Assembly: GCA_965249175.1 (NCBI GenBank)
Contig: OZ252227.1
Coordinates: forward strand, 4,402,001-4,466,000
Source: CAZYFH01 sp965249175
Lineage (GTDB): Bacteria; Acidobacteriota; Vicinamibacteria; Vicinamibacterales; UBA8438
Reading direction: 5' to 3'
DNA length: 64,000 nucleotides
Shown: one piece after another, positions 37,170 to 45,581 of the stretch
How positions within the stretch are numbered: position 1 is the stretch's first letter
How the letters are laid out: each line of letters opens with the position of its first letter
Translations under genes and position numbers: made by a program
Notes under the pieces: generated by a model
The model's input: only the letters and a program-made list of their open reading frames with translations
The model's database searches: none
Told to the model about the DNA's origin: nothing

Positions 37170-38699
37170 CTACCGGGTCGCGCCCGTGTCGGACGCGTTC
37201 AGCACCTTGTCGAAGTCACGCCCAAGGTCGAAGCCCAGCGACGTGTCGGCGCCAAGCTCCTCCAGTACCCGCCCGGTTTCCTCGTGGCGGTAGAACGACC
37301 CAGCCCGATACTCGCCCTGGGCCGCAATCATCCATGGCGTCTGTCCGCGCTTGTTGACCACGTCCATCTTCGCGCCCCGCTCGACCAGATACGGGACGAG
37401 CAAGGTCCCGCCTGTGTAGACGGCGCCGTGTAGCGGCGTTTGCCCCTTGTCGTTGACGGCATTGATGTCGAGCCCGAGCTCGAGACACAGCGTGATGGCG
37501 GCGAGCGCGCGCCGCTGCAACGTCTCGTAGCTCGCGGGAAACGAACGCTGCCCGTATTTGTCCTGCCCCTCGACGTAGTCCGCGCCGGCGGCCACCATGA
37601 GCGCCGTTGTCCCTTCCGTCGTGGTGAGGAAAGGGTCGGATCCCCCGTCGACGAGGAGACGCATGGTCTCGACGTCGCCGTAGCTCGCCGCCAGCCAGAA
37701 GGGAGTCGCACCCATGGTGGTCGGCATCAAACCGTTGTCCAGCCGGATGTAACGAGACAGGAGCGGCATCGGCTTCTCGAGACGCGCGTTCGGGTCGGCG
37801 CCGGCCGCCAGGAGCGCGCGGACCACCTCGGGCATCGCCTGCTGCGTCGCCGAATGAAGCGGCGAACGGCCGGCTCCGCTGTGGTTCACGTCGGCGTCCT
37901 GCTCGATCAGGAACAAGGCCAGCAGCGCGTGCCCGCTATCGATGGCGACCAGCAACGCGGTCGCTTCGGTGTCCGGCTTGAACAGCGCGCGCGCGTTGGT
38001 GTCTCCGCCAATCCCATCCGGTGCGGCCTCGTCCACCAGCGCGCCGGCGGAGATCAGCATTCGCGCGATCTCGACACTGCCCTGTTGCGCGGCGAAAAGC
38101 AACGGCGTGAATCCGTTCGTGGAGCGTGTCGTCGCGCCGCCGCCTGATTCGACGAGCACTCGCGCGACTGCCGTGTGGCCCTCGGCCACCGCAAGCATCA
38201 ACGCCGTCTGTCCGCGGGATCGCTCGGTCGCCACGATATCGGCACCGCCGGCGAGCAGCGCCCGCACCACGTCGACGTTGCCAACCCGTGCGGCGGTCAT
38301 CAACGGCGTGACGCCGGACGTACGCCCGGCGTTCGGGTCCGCCCCAGCGTCCAAGAGGAGCGTCACCATGGCAGCGCTGCCGTTCAAGCAGGCCAGCGAC
38401 AGCGGGGTCACGCCGTGATCATCGGCCGCCCCGGCGCGCGCGCCCGCCCCGAGCAGCAACCGGGCGAGAAAGGCATCGTCTCGGTGCGCGGCCCAATGCA
38501 GCGCCGTGGCACCATCGCCCTGGGTCGCGTTGACACTCGCGCCCTGCTCGATCAGCGCGCGCGCGCCTGTGTGATCGCCTGCGCGGACCGCCTCGATCAG
38601 CGGCACATCAGCGGCGGTGATCAGACCGCTGGCGGCCACGATGACCAGAAGAAGAGAGGCCCCGACGACGGTGGATACGCGGTTCGACAACGGCGTCAT
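37170..38699 (-). CDS. Secreted ankyrin-repeat protein
   Basis: 509 residues from ATG at 38699 (AAGGAAG upstream). Signal peptide VGASLLLVIVAASGLITA, then about ten ankyrin repeats with the GxTPLxxAAxxGxxxxVxxLLxxGAD consensus (GVTPLMTAARVGNVDVVRAL is a clear example). A gap between repeats at about residues 300-400 has longer loops. It is divergent from, and almost abutting, the DUF1592 gene, an arrangement common in acidobacteria; a binding role for the DUF1592/DUF1552 products is a guess. Confidence 0.88.
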   Translation of the reverse strand: MTPLSNRVSTVVGASLLLVIVAASGLITAADVPLIEAVRAGDHTGARALIEQGASVNATQGDGATALHWAAHRDDAFLARLLLGAGARAGAADDHGVTPLSLACLNGSAAMVTLLLDAGADPNAGRTSGVTPLMTAARVGNVDVVRALLAGGADIVATERSRGQTALMLAVAEGHTAVARVLVESGGGATTRSTNGFTPLLFAAQQGSVEIARMLISAGALVDEAAPDGIGGDTNARALFKPDTEATALLVAIDSGHALLALFLIEQDADVNHSGAGRSPLHSATQQAMPEVVRALLAAGADPNARLEKPMPLLSRYIRLDNGLMPTTMGATPFWLAASYGDVETMRLLVDGGSDPFLTTTEGTTALMVAAGADYVEGQDKYGQRSFPASYETLQRRALAAITLCLELGLDINAVNDKGQTPLHGAVYTGGTLLVPYLVERGAKMDVVNKRGQTPWMIAAQGEYRAGSFYRHEETGRVLEELGADTSLGFDLGRDFDKVLNASDTGATR

Positions 38700-38793
38700 G
38701 CGTCTTCCTTGACACCCCTCAAGAGGCCTCACGATAATGCACGTGTACGAAAGTATTTACAAGGGACCCGTGCGCGCAGCGACAGGATTGATC

Positions 38794-41223
38794 ATGTCGA
38801 AACCGGCGACGGCATCCGCGGTTCTGGCGCTAGCCTGCGCCCTGGCGGTACCCGCACGGCCGGCGGCCCAACCGGTCCCGACTCCGGAGATCGACGACGT
38901 CTCCTCCCGCCGTCTGCTCGACCGCTACTGCATCGGCTGCCACAACGACCGCGCGCGCACTGGCGATCTGAGTCTGCAAGGTCTCGACCTGTCCCATGTG
39001 GGTCAGATCGAGACCGAAACGGAGGTGTGGGAAAAGGTCATCCGCAAGCTCCGAACGCGCGCCATGCCACCGGCGGGACGCCCGCGGCCGGACGACGCCG
39101 CATACGACGCCCTGGCGGGTCGTCTGGAGCGCGCGCTCGACCGCGTCGCCGCGGCCAGCCCCAATCCGGGGCGCCGGCCGGCGATCCACCGCCTCAACCG
39201 CGCGGAGTACGCCAACGCGATCCGCGACCTGCTCGCGCTCGAGATCGACAGCGAGACCTTGCTGCCATCGGACGACTCCGGGTACGGCTTCGACAACATC
39301 GCGGACGTGCTCTCCGTCTCTCCGATGTTGACCGAACGGTATCTGGGAGCCGCCCGCAAGATCAGCCGGCTGGCGGTGGGAGACCCGTCACTCGCGCCGA
39401 CGACGGAAGTCTTCAAAGTCGACAAGCACCTGAAGCAGGACACGCGCGTCAGCGACGACCTCCCCTTTGGTTCGCGCGGGGGCCTCGCCGTGCGTCACCA
39501 GTTTCCGGTCGACGGCGACTACGTCCTCAGGGTGTTTCTCCTCCGGACGTATGACGGGCGCGTGCGAGGGCTGCACGAGCCGCACGATCTCGAGATCCGA
39601 CTCGATGGCGACCTGCTGGAGACGCTGGCGATTGGCGGCCCGTCCGATGCCCCAGCCGAGACCGACGGCGCGCCGCGGCGCCGCGACCTCCGCAACGTCG
39701 CGGATGACGGTCAGGAAGTCCGCTTCGCGGCGACCGCGGGCCCCGCCAGGATCGGCGTCAGTTTCGTCGCCTCAGGCGCAGTGAGCGAGGGGATGCGACG
39801 ACCGGTGTACTCGGTGACGAGTTACGAGTACGCCGGCGATCAGACGACCACACCGGGGATCGGCAGCATCGAGCTCAGCGGGCCGTACGATGTGACCGGT
39901 CGGGGGGATACGCCGGCCCGACGGCGGATCTTCTCCTGTCGTCCGACGGACGAGACGGACGAGCGGACCTGCGCCACCGAGATTCTCTCGTCGCTCGCAC
40001 GCCGTGCGTACCGGCGACCGGTCACCGCGGCAGACGTCGAGCTGCTCCTCGGGTTCTACGAATCCGGTCGCGGCGGACGCGACTTCGACGCGGGCATCGA
40101 GATGGCGCTGCGACGCATTCTCGTCAGCCCGGATTTTCTCTTTCGGCGCGAGCGCGACCCGGCCGACGTGGCGGCGGGCGCCGTCTATCGGTTGAGCGAC
40201 ATCGAGCTCGCCTCGCGGCTCTCGTTCTTTCTCTGGAGCAGCATTCCGGACGACGAGCTCCTCGGGCTGGCGGAGCGCGGCGAGCTGACGCGCCCCGGCG
40301 TCCTCGACACGCAGGTCCAGCGCTTGCTCGCCGACCCACGGGCGGCCACGCTGGTCGACAACTTCGGCGGGCAGTGGCTCTACCTCAGGAACATGGCGCT
40401 CGTGGCCCCGGACCCATACGCGTTCGGTGACTTCGACGCGAACCTGCGTGAGGCCATGGCACGCGAGATGGAGTTGTTCCTCGACAGTCAGATACGCGAG
40501 GACCACGCCGTGCCGGCGCTCCTGACGGCAGACTACACGTTCGTCAACGAGCGGCTCGCGCGCCACTATGGAATCCCCAACGTCTACGGCAACCATTTCA
40601 GACGGGTCGTACTGCAGGGTGACCTCGATGTCCGGCGCGGTCTGCTCGGCAAAGGGAGTCTCCTGACCGTCACGTCGTACGCGCACCGGACGTCGCCGGT
40701 GCTCCGCGGCAAGTGGCTCCTGGAGAACGTGCTCGGCACGCCGCCCCCACCCCCCCCACCCGATGTGCCGGCACTCGAGGAAAACGACGACGCGGCCGCG
40801 GCGCCACGCTCCGTGCGCGAGCGGTTGGAGCTGCACCGATCGAACCCCGTGTGCGCCAGCTGCCACCGGATCATGGACCCGCTCGGATTCGCCCTCGAGA
40901 ACTTCGATGGGATCGGGCGATGGCGCACGATGAACGACGGCGGCACCGCAATCGACGCCGGCGGCACGCTGACTGATGGCACGCCGGTGGACGGTCCGGC
41001 GACGCTCCGTAACGCATTGGTCGCCCGCGCCGAGGACTTCGTGACGACCGTTACCGAAAAACTGATGACCTACGCGCTCGGGCGCGGTGTCGAGTACTAC
41101 GACGCGCCGGCCATCCGGCGGGTCGTGCGCGAGGCCGCGGTCGACGACTACCGATGGTCGGGACTCGTCGCCGGGATCGTCCGCAGCGCGCCGTTTCAGA
41201 TGAGGAGATCGCCAACGCCATGA
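38794..41223 (+). CDS. DUF1592 multidomain protein with N-terminal cytochrome-like motif
   Basis: 809 residues from ATG at 38794. Signal peptide, then CIGCH in the planctomycete-type cytochrome segment, DUF1587 (HRLNRAEYANAIRDLL), a central beta-rich carbohydrate-binding-like domain, DUF1595 (LARRAYRRPVTAADVELLLG), DUF1592 (YRLSDIELASRLSFFLWSSI), DUF1588 with VCASCHRIMDPLGFALENFD and C-terminal DUF1585 (TYALGRGVEYYD). A second CxxCH motif (CASCH) is also present, so it is likely a periplasmic di-heme protein. The function of the family is unproven; it is paired with DUF1552 proteins and may act in oxidative breakdown of polymers. Confidence 0.9.
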   Translation: MSKPATASAVLALACALAVPARPAAQPVPTPEIDDVSSRRLLDRYCIGCHNDRARTGDLSLQGLDLSHVGQIETETEVWEKVIRKLRTRAMPPAGRPRPDDAAYDALAGRLERALDRVAAASPNPGRRPAIHRLNRAEYANAIRDLLALEIDSETLLPSDDSGYGFDNIADVLSVSPMLTERYLGAARKISRLAVGDPSLAPTTEVFKVDKHLKQDTRVSDDLPFGSRGGLAVRHQFPVDGDYVLRVFLLRTYDGRVRGLHEPHDLEIRLDGDLLETLAIGGPSDAPAETDGAPRRRDLRNVADDGQEVRFAATAGPARIGVSFVASGAVSEGMRRPVYSVTSYEYAGDQTTTPGIGSIELSGPYDVTGRGDTPARRRIFSCRPTDETDERTCATEILSSLARRAYRRPVTAADVELLLGFYESGRGGRDFDAGIEMALRRILVSPDFLFRRERDPADVAAGAVYRLSDIELASRLSFFLWSSIPDDELLGLAERGELTRPGVLDTQVQRLLADPRAATLVDNFGGQWLYLRNMALVAPDPYAFGDFDANLREAMAREMELFLDSQIREDHAVPALLTADYTFVNERLARHYGIPNVYGNHFRRVVLQGDLDVRRGLLGKGSLLTVTSYAHRTSPVLRGKWLLENVLGTPPPPPPPDVPALEENDDAAAAPRSVRERLELHRSNPVCASCHRIMDPLGFALENFDGIGRWRTMNDGGTAIDAGGTLTDGTPVDGPATLRNALVARAEDFVTTVTEKLMTYALGRGVEYYDAPAIRRVVREAAVDDYRWSGLVAGIVRSAPFQMRRSPTP

Positions 41224-42578
41224 TGATCACAAAGAAATCGCTTCCCCGCCGAACCTTCCTGCACGGTGTCGGCGCCTCGCTGGCGTTGCCCCTCCTGGAC
41301 GGCATGGTGCCCGCCTTCGCGGCCGTCCGGAAGACGGCGGCGGCGGCGCGTCCTCGCCTGTTCACCGGCTATGTGCCGAACGGCGTGATCATGGATGCAT
41401 GGACTCCCGCGACCGAGGGCGCCCGGTTCGACCTGCCGGCGACCCTCGAGCCGCTCGCGCCCTTCAAGGCGCAGCTCGTCGTCGTCAGCGGCCTGGCCGA
41501 CGCGCCGGCATTTCCCCTGCCGGGCGAAGGCACCGGGGATCACGTGCGGGCGGCGGCGACGTTCTTGACCGGGGTCCACCCGAAGAAAACCGAGGGCGCG
41601 GATATCCGCGGTGGCACGTCGATGGATCAGATCGCGGCGCGCGTGCTCGGCACCGATACGGTGCTCACGTCGCTCGAGCTCTCGCTGGATCCGAACGAGC
41701 TGATCGGCGCATGCGAGGCCGGCTGGAGCTGCGCGTACAGCAACACTTTGTCTTGGAGCAACGCGACGACCCCGCTCCCGATGGAAAACCAGCCGCGCGC
41801 GGTCTTCGAACGACTCTTCGGCGACGCGAGCGACACGACGCCCGAAGCGCGTCGAGCCCGTCTCCGGGAAGACCGCAGCATTCTCGACTCGCTCGTCCAC
41901 GAGGTGGCGGACTTCCAGCGGAGTCTCGGCCCCACAGACCGCGACAAGATCACGCAGTATCTCGAGGCCATCCGCGACATCGAGCGGCGCATCCAGCTCG
42001 GCGAGGCGCAGAGCGCGCGTGAGCTCCCGGAGTTGGCACGTCCAACCGGTGGGATCCCCGACACGTTTGCCGAGCATGCCAGGCTGATGTTCGACCTCCA
42101 GGTCCTCGCGCTGCAGGCGGATCTGACGCGCGTCATCACGTTCATGATGTCGCGTGAGGTCAGCCCGCGCACCTATCCCGAGCTGGACATCCCCGACCCA
42201 CATCACGGGTTGTCACATCATCAGAACCGACCCGAGCAGATGGCCAAGCTCGCGCGCGTGAACCGGCATCACATCGAACAGCTCGCGTACTTCATGGACA
42301 GGCTGCAGGCGACGCCCGACGGCGACGGGACCCTACTCGACCAGGTCATGATTCAGTACGGTTGTGGAATCAGCGACGGCAACCAGCATCTGCACGTCAA
42401 CCTGCCAATCCTCGTAGCCGGTGGCGGGGCCGGCACGCTGACCGGCGGGCGCCACCTGCGCGTGGCGGAGGACACACCGCTGACCAACCTCCACTTGTCG
42501 TTGCTGGAAAAGCTGGGTGCGCCTACCGAGCGGCTGGGCGATAGCACCGGGACGGTCAAGCACCTGTCGGACGTATAA
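41220..42578 (+). CDS. DUF1552 protein, Tat-exported
   Basis: 452 residues. ATG at 41220 overlaps the TGA of the DUF1592 gene (ATGA), so the pair is translationally coupled. Twin-arginine signal SLPRRTFLHGVGASLALPLL indicates folded export, probably with a bound cofactor. The DUF1552 body is full length: RLFTGYVPNGVIMDAW, GDHVRAAATFLTG, LTRVITFMMSREVSPRTYPE and HHGLSHHQN. The His-rich segments suggest metal binding, in line with sulfatase/alkaline-phosphatase-like relatives. Its role with DUF1592 is unknown. Confidence 0.9.
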   Translation: MMITKKSLPRRTFLHGVGASLALPLLDGMVPAFAAVRKTAAAARPRLFTGYVPNGVIMDAWTPATEGARFDLPATLEPLAPFKAQLVVVSGLADAPAFPLPGEGTGDHVRAAATFLTGVHPKKTEGADIRGGTSMDQIAARVLGTDTVLTSLELSLDPNELIGACEAGWSCAYSNTLSWSNATTPLPMENQPRAVFERLFGDASDTTPEARRARLREDRSILDSLVHEVADFQRSLGPTDRDKITQYLEAIRDIERRIQLGEAQSARELPELARPTGGIPDTFAEHARLMFDLQVLALQADLTRVITFMMSREVSPRTYPELDIPDPHHGLSHHQNRPEQMAKLARVNRHHIEQLAYFMDRLQATPDGDGTLLDQVMIQYGCGISDGNQHLHVNLPILVAGGGAGTLTGGRHLRVAEDTPLTNLHLSLLEKLGAPTERLGDSTGTVKHLSDV

Positions 42579-42636
42579 ACGGCGCAGACGGACGTTCAAC
42601 GCCGGCCGCCTGGCGACCGAGACGTTGTCGGCTGCT

Positions 42637-42670
42637 AGGGACGGGCGCGAGCGCATATCCCCGTCCCTTT
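42637..42670 (+). terminator. Candidate intrinsic terminator after the DUF1592-DUF1552 operon
   Basis: A perfect 9-bp stem, AGGGACGGG at 42637 and CCCGTCCCT at 42660, with a 14-base loop, followed by TT. The U-tract is short, so efficiency is doubtful. It sits 58 bases after the DUF1552 stop. Confidence 0.45.
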
Positions 42671-42696
42671 CGCGTCTGTCGGAGCGACGCTGACCC

Positions 42697-43475
42697 ATGA
42701 AACCGAAGTGCCCGCGTTGCGGCGTGGCGGCGTCGCACGAGCGCGTCTCGACCGTGATGCGGGCGTGGTTCCGCTGCGCCACATGCAATTTTGTCTGGAG
42801 AGCCTCGGTGCTCGCATCGTGGCGTCTCTTCGGAGACGGACACGCTGCGCCGCGGACCGCGGTCGTGGAGCCAACGCGCGAAGACGAATTCGACCCGGCC
42901 CAGATCCGGCTCCCAAGCGACACGCCCGCTGCCACAGCCGAATCAGATGACGCCCCGAGACTGGAATCCGTCGATGCCAATCTCAGCCCACCGCCGCCCG
43001 CGGTGCGACGCCGCCGCCACCGGCGGAAGCGCGCCCGTGTCGCGGAGGTCCCCAGCACACGGCCGGATGCCGACGTGTCGTTTCTTCGCGACGTCAACCC
43101 GGGTCGCGGTGCCGCGACGCATCCGGAGCCACCGCTCGACTTGCTGGACGAGTCGACCGCCCCGTCACTACCACGAGGCCGGTCGGAACCGTCGCTTGAT
43201 GCCCTGGAGTTGGGGCGACCCGCGTCCCGGCTCTCGAGCGACACGGGTGCGTGGCTCGAAAGCGTCGACCTCCAGCAACAGGGACCGCGCGGACGCTCCC
43301 GTTTCAGCCGCCACGGATGGCAACGTCGCTGCGGCGACTCGAGGCGTTGCAAGCAGCTCTCGGCCGGGTGGCACGCCGTCTCGGTCAGGACAACGCGGCG
43401 TATCGCACCATCGTGAAACGGTGGCAACCGCTGCCGTCTCGTATCCGGACCGGGACCGAAAATGACGACGAGTAG
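42697..43475 (+). pseudogene. Zinc-ribbon protein A with a C-terminal frameshift
   Basis: The N-terminus is an MJ0042-type zinc ribbon: CPRCGVAASHERVSTVM, then WFRCATCNFVWRASV. A long, Pro/Arg/Asp-rich disordered linker follows. Near 43300 the frame must change to read the conserved tail ATSLRRLEALQAALGRVA and AAYRTIVKRWQPLPSR, which matches the tail of the paralogue at 43750. In the original frame the protein ends in an unrelated Arg-rich stretch at 43416. Without the shift it would be about 259 residues. Confidence 0.72.
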
Positions 43476-43521
43476 GATCGCGCCCGCCACGGCACGGCAA
43501 CGGGCCATGGCCCTGGCCTGG

Positions 43522-43679
43522 CAGCCCGTAGTGAAAGTCGCGCGTTGCACCGAGACCGTCGAGGCGCCCGCCTCGCAAGGAGCGAGGAGGGATAATACCG
43601 GGAGCATTTGACCGACGAGCGCCGCCGCGAGACGGGATGCATCGGTGGTCGAATGCAGCGGGACTCTCACCACGGGCTG
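43522..43679 (-). mobile_element. 158-bp MITE, copy 1, with IS1182-type ends
   Basis: Bounded by imperfect inverted repeats CAGCCCGTAGTGAAAGTC and, on the right, the complement of CAGCCCGTGGTGAGAGTC, essentially the ends of the element at 29359. Flanks are CTGG on the left and CTAG on the right, a decayed 4-bp target duplication. There is no gene inside. Read on the minus strand it is clearly similar along its whole length to the copy at 59821-59984, including the internal GGTCAAATRCTCCCGGTATT. It lies between the two zinc-ribbon paralogues. Confidence 0.78.
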
Positions 43680-43749
43680 CTAGTGTCGTGTCTCGAAGAG
43701 GCACGGCACTAGAGAACGGGGACCGAGTGACCGACACAGCAAGAGAGCG

Positions 43750-44736
43750 ATGAAAGCCACGTGTCCGAGCTGCGGGACGAAGGCGGCGCATGAGAAGTCC
43801 ACCGCCGTGCTCCGCGTCTGGTTTCGGTGCGGCCACTGCGGTCACGTGTGGCGAGGGACGCTCCTCTCATTGGCCTACGAGGGCGCACCCCCGGGAAGCT
43901 CCGGCGGCACATTCGAACCGAAGGAGCAGGAACCGATCCAGTCGATCGCTCCACGCGAGCCGCTGGGTCGAGCGGAGCTCGACTCGCAGCTGGCGGACGT
44001 CGAGGATGCGCTGGACAGCAGCGTGCACCCACAGACGGACCCAAAGCCGGCGCCACGCGAGGGAACCGCGAAGAAGCAGACCCGCACCGCCGGTGCCGGC
44101 TCGTCCGAGTCTCCGCGCGACGCGACGCAGGGCCCGCGCGGGGACGTCACGACGTGGCTCGACGGGGAGCGCGAGATAGAGAACCGTCCCCGCCCACAGC
44201 GGCCGGTCAAGGTCTCAGGGTCGACCGCGGTCGACGCGCCGAGTCCGGCCGGCGGCCAGGCGCGCCCAGGCCCATCCGCCGAACCACCACCGGCTGCTGC
44301 CAGACAGCATGCCGAAACCGCCGAGATGCGACAAGATCTCGACCAGTTCGGCGCAGCGCCGATACCTGCGCGAACGGAGATTCGACAGGACGTCGCCGAG
44401 GTCGCGGCGTCTTCATCGCCGCGGCCGGCGGACAAGCGACCGAACGTCGACCGCGTCGCAACGCGGCCCGTGCACCAGGCGGCGCGTGGGAAACGCTCCC
44501 CTACACCCCAAGTGGCCCCAGCCAGCGCAACCGGCGGCCGCACGACGGTGGCGGACTCTCTCCGCCGTCTCGAGGTCTTTGATGCAGAGGTGACGCACAT
44601 GCGGCAGCGCCTCGACCGGACGGACGGGTCATACGGCACGGTGGTCAAGCGCTGGCAGCCACCACTCTCCGACGACCCACCCATCAGCGCCGCAACCGAG
44701 CACGACCCCTCGGACGACAGGCCGGACGGATCGTGA
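43750..44736 (+). CDS. Zinc-ribbon protein B with long disordered linker
   Basis: 328 residues. The N-terminal MJ0042-type zinc ribbon (CPSCGTKAAHEKSTAVL, FRCGHCGHVWRGTLLS) has four Cys and probably binds one zinc ion. Residues about 45-265 are low-complexity Pro/Ala/Arg/Glu-rich linker. A conserved tail (ADSLRRLEVFDAEVTHMRQR, YGTVVKRWQPPL) is predicted helical. The two-ended conservation around a disordered middle suggests a tether or adaptor, for example between a nucleic acid or membrane partner and another protein. No close named family is recognised. Confidence 0.72.
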   Translation: MKATCPSCGTKAAHEKSTAVLRVWFRCGHCGHVWRGTLLSLAYEGAPPGSSGGTFEPKEQEPIQSIAPREPLGRAELDSQLADVEDALDSSVHPQTDPKPAPREGTAKKQTRTAGAGSSESPRDATQGPRGDVTTWLDGEREIENRPRPQRPVKVSGSTAVDAPSPAGGQARPGPSAEPPPAAARQHAETAEMRQDLDQFGAAPIPARTEIRQDVAEVAASSSPRPADKRPNVDRVATRPVHQAARGKRSPTPQVAPASATGGRTTVADSLRRLEVFDAEVTHMRQRLDRTDGSYGTVVKRWQPPLSDDPPISAATEHDPSDDRPDGS

Positions 44737-44798
44737 CACCGCGAGTGGACTGCTCGAGGCGACCATCCCCGCTTCGGTAAAGGGTCGCGCCGCCGGTC

Positions 44799-45581
44799 AT
44801 GATTCGTCTCACAGCACTCACCAAGCGATACGGGGACACTCTCGCGGTCGACGCGCTGACGCTGACGGTCGGCCCGGGCGACCTCCTCGTGCTCCTTGGC
44901 GGCTCCGGCTGCGGCAAGACGACCACGCTCAAGATGATCAACAGGCTGATCGAGCCGACCCACGGCTCCGTTCAACTGGACGGCGTCGACACTGCCGGGA
45001 TCGCGTCGCACGAGCTCCGCCGTCGGATCGGCTACGCGTTCCAGCAGGTCGGGCTGTTTCCCCACATGACCGTGGGCGAGAACATCGCGGTGACCCCGGC
45101 GCTCCTCGGCTGGGATGCGACGCGTGTGGCCCGCCGCGTCGACGAGCTCCTGGAGCTCGTCGAGCTCGCTCCCGAGCTGCGCGACCGTCGGCCCAACCAG
45201 CTCTCCGGCGGGCAGCAGCAACGCATCGGCGTGGCGCGGGCCCTCGCCGCCAGTCCGCGCGTCATGCTGCTCGATGAGCCGTTCGGCGCGCTCGACCCAC
45301 TGACGCGGCAGCGGCTGCAGGACTCGTTCCAGCGCATCCGGCGCGAGATCGGTCTGACGGCTCTGTTCGTCACCCACGACGTCACGGAAGCGCTGACGCT
45401 GGGTGACCAGGTCGCGGTGATGGACGAGGGGCGGCTCGTCCAGATCGGCACCCCGCACGACCTGCTGTCGGCGCCGGCCAACGACTACGTCCGACAGCTG
45501 ATGAGCACACCCCGGCGGCAAGCCGCCATCTTCGACCGGCTTGTGTCCTCCGATGGCGGCCGGCCACACTCCGCATCATGA
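44799..45581 (+). CDS. Osmoprotectant-type ABC transporter ATP-binding protein
   Basis: 260 residues. Walker A GGSGCGKTTT, Q-loop AFQQVGLFPHM, signature LSGGQQQRIGVARALA, Walker B VMLLDEPFGALD and switch His in FVTHD. Closest in pattern to OpuCA/ProV-type ATPases for glycine betaine, choline or carnitine, but without the C-terminal CBS pair those usually carry, so osmotic gating by CBS is absent. Its last bases overlap the permease gene (ATGA). Confidence 0.88.
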   Translation: MIRLTALTKRYGDTLAVDALTLTVGPGDLLVLLGGSGCGKTTTLKMINRLIEPTHGSVQLDGVDTAGIASHELRRRIGYAFQQVGLFPHMTVGENIAVTPALLGWDATRVARRVDELLELVELAPELRDRRPNQLSGGQQQRIGVARALAASPRVMLLDEPFGALDPLTRQRLQDSFQRIRREIGLTALFVTHDVTEALTLGDQVAVMDEGRLVQIGTPHDLLSAPANDYVRQLMSTPRRQAAIFDRLVSSDGGRPHSAS

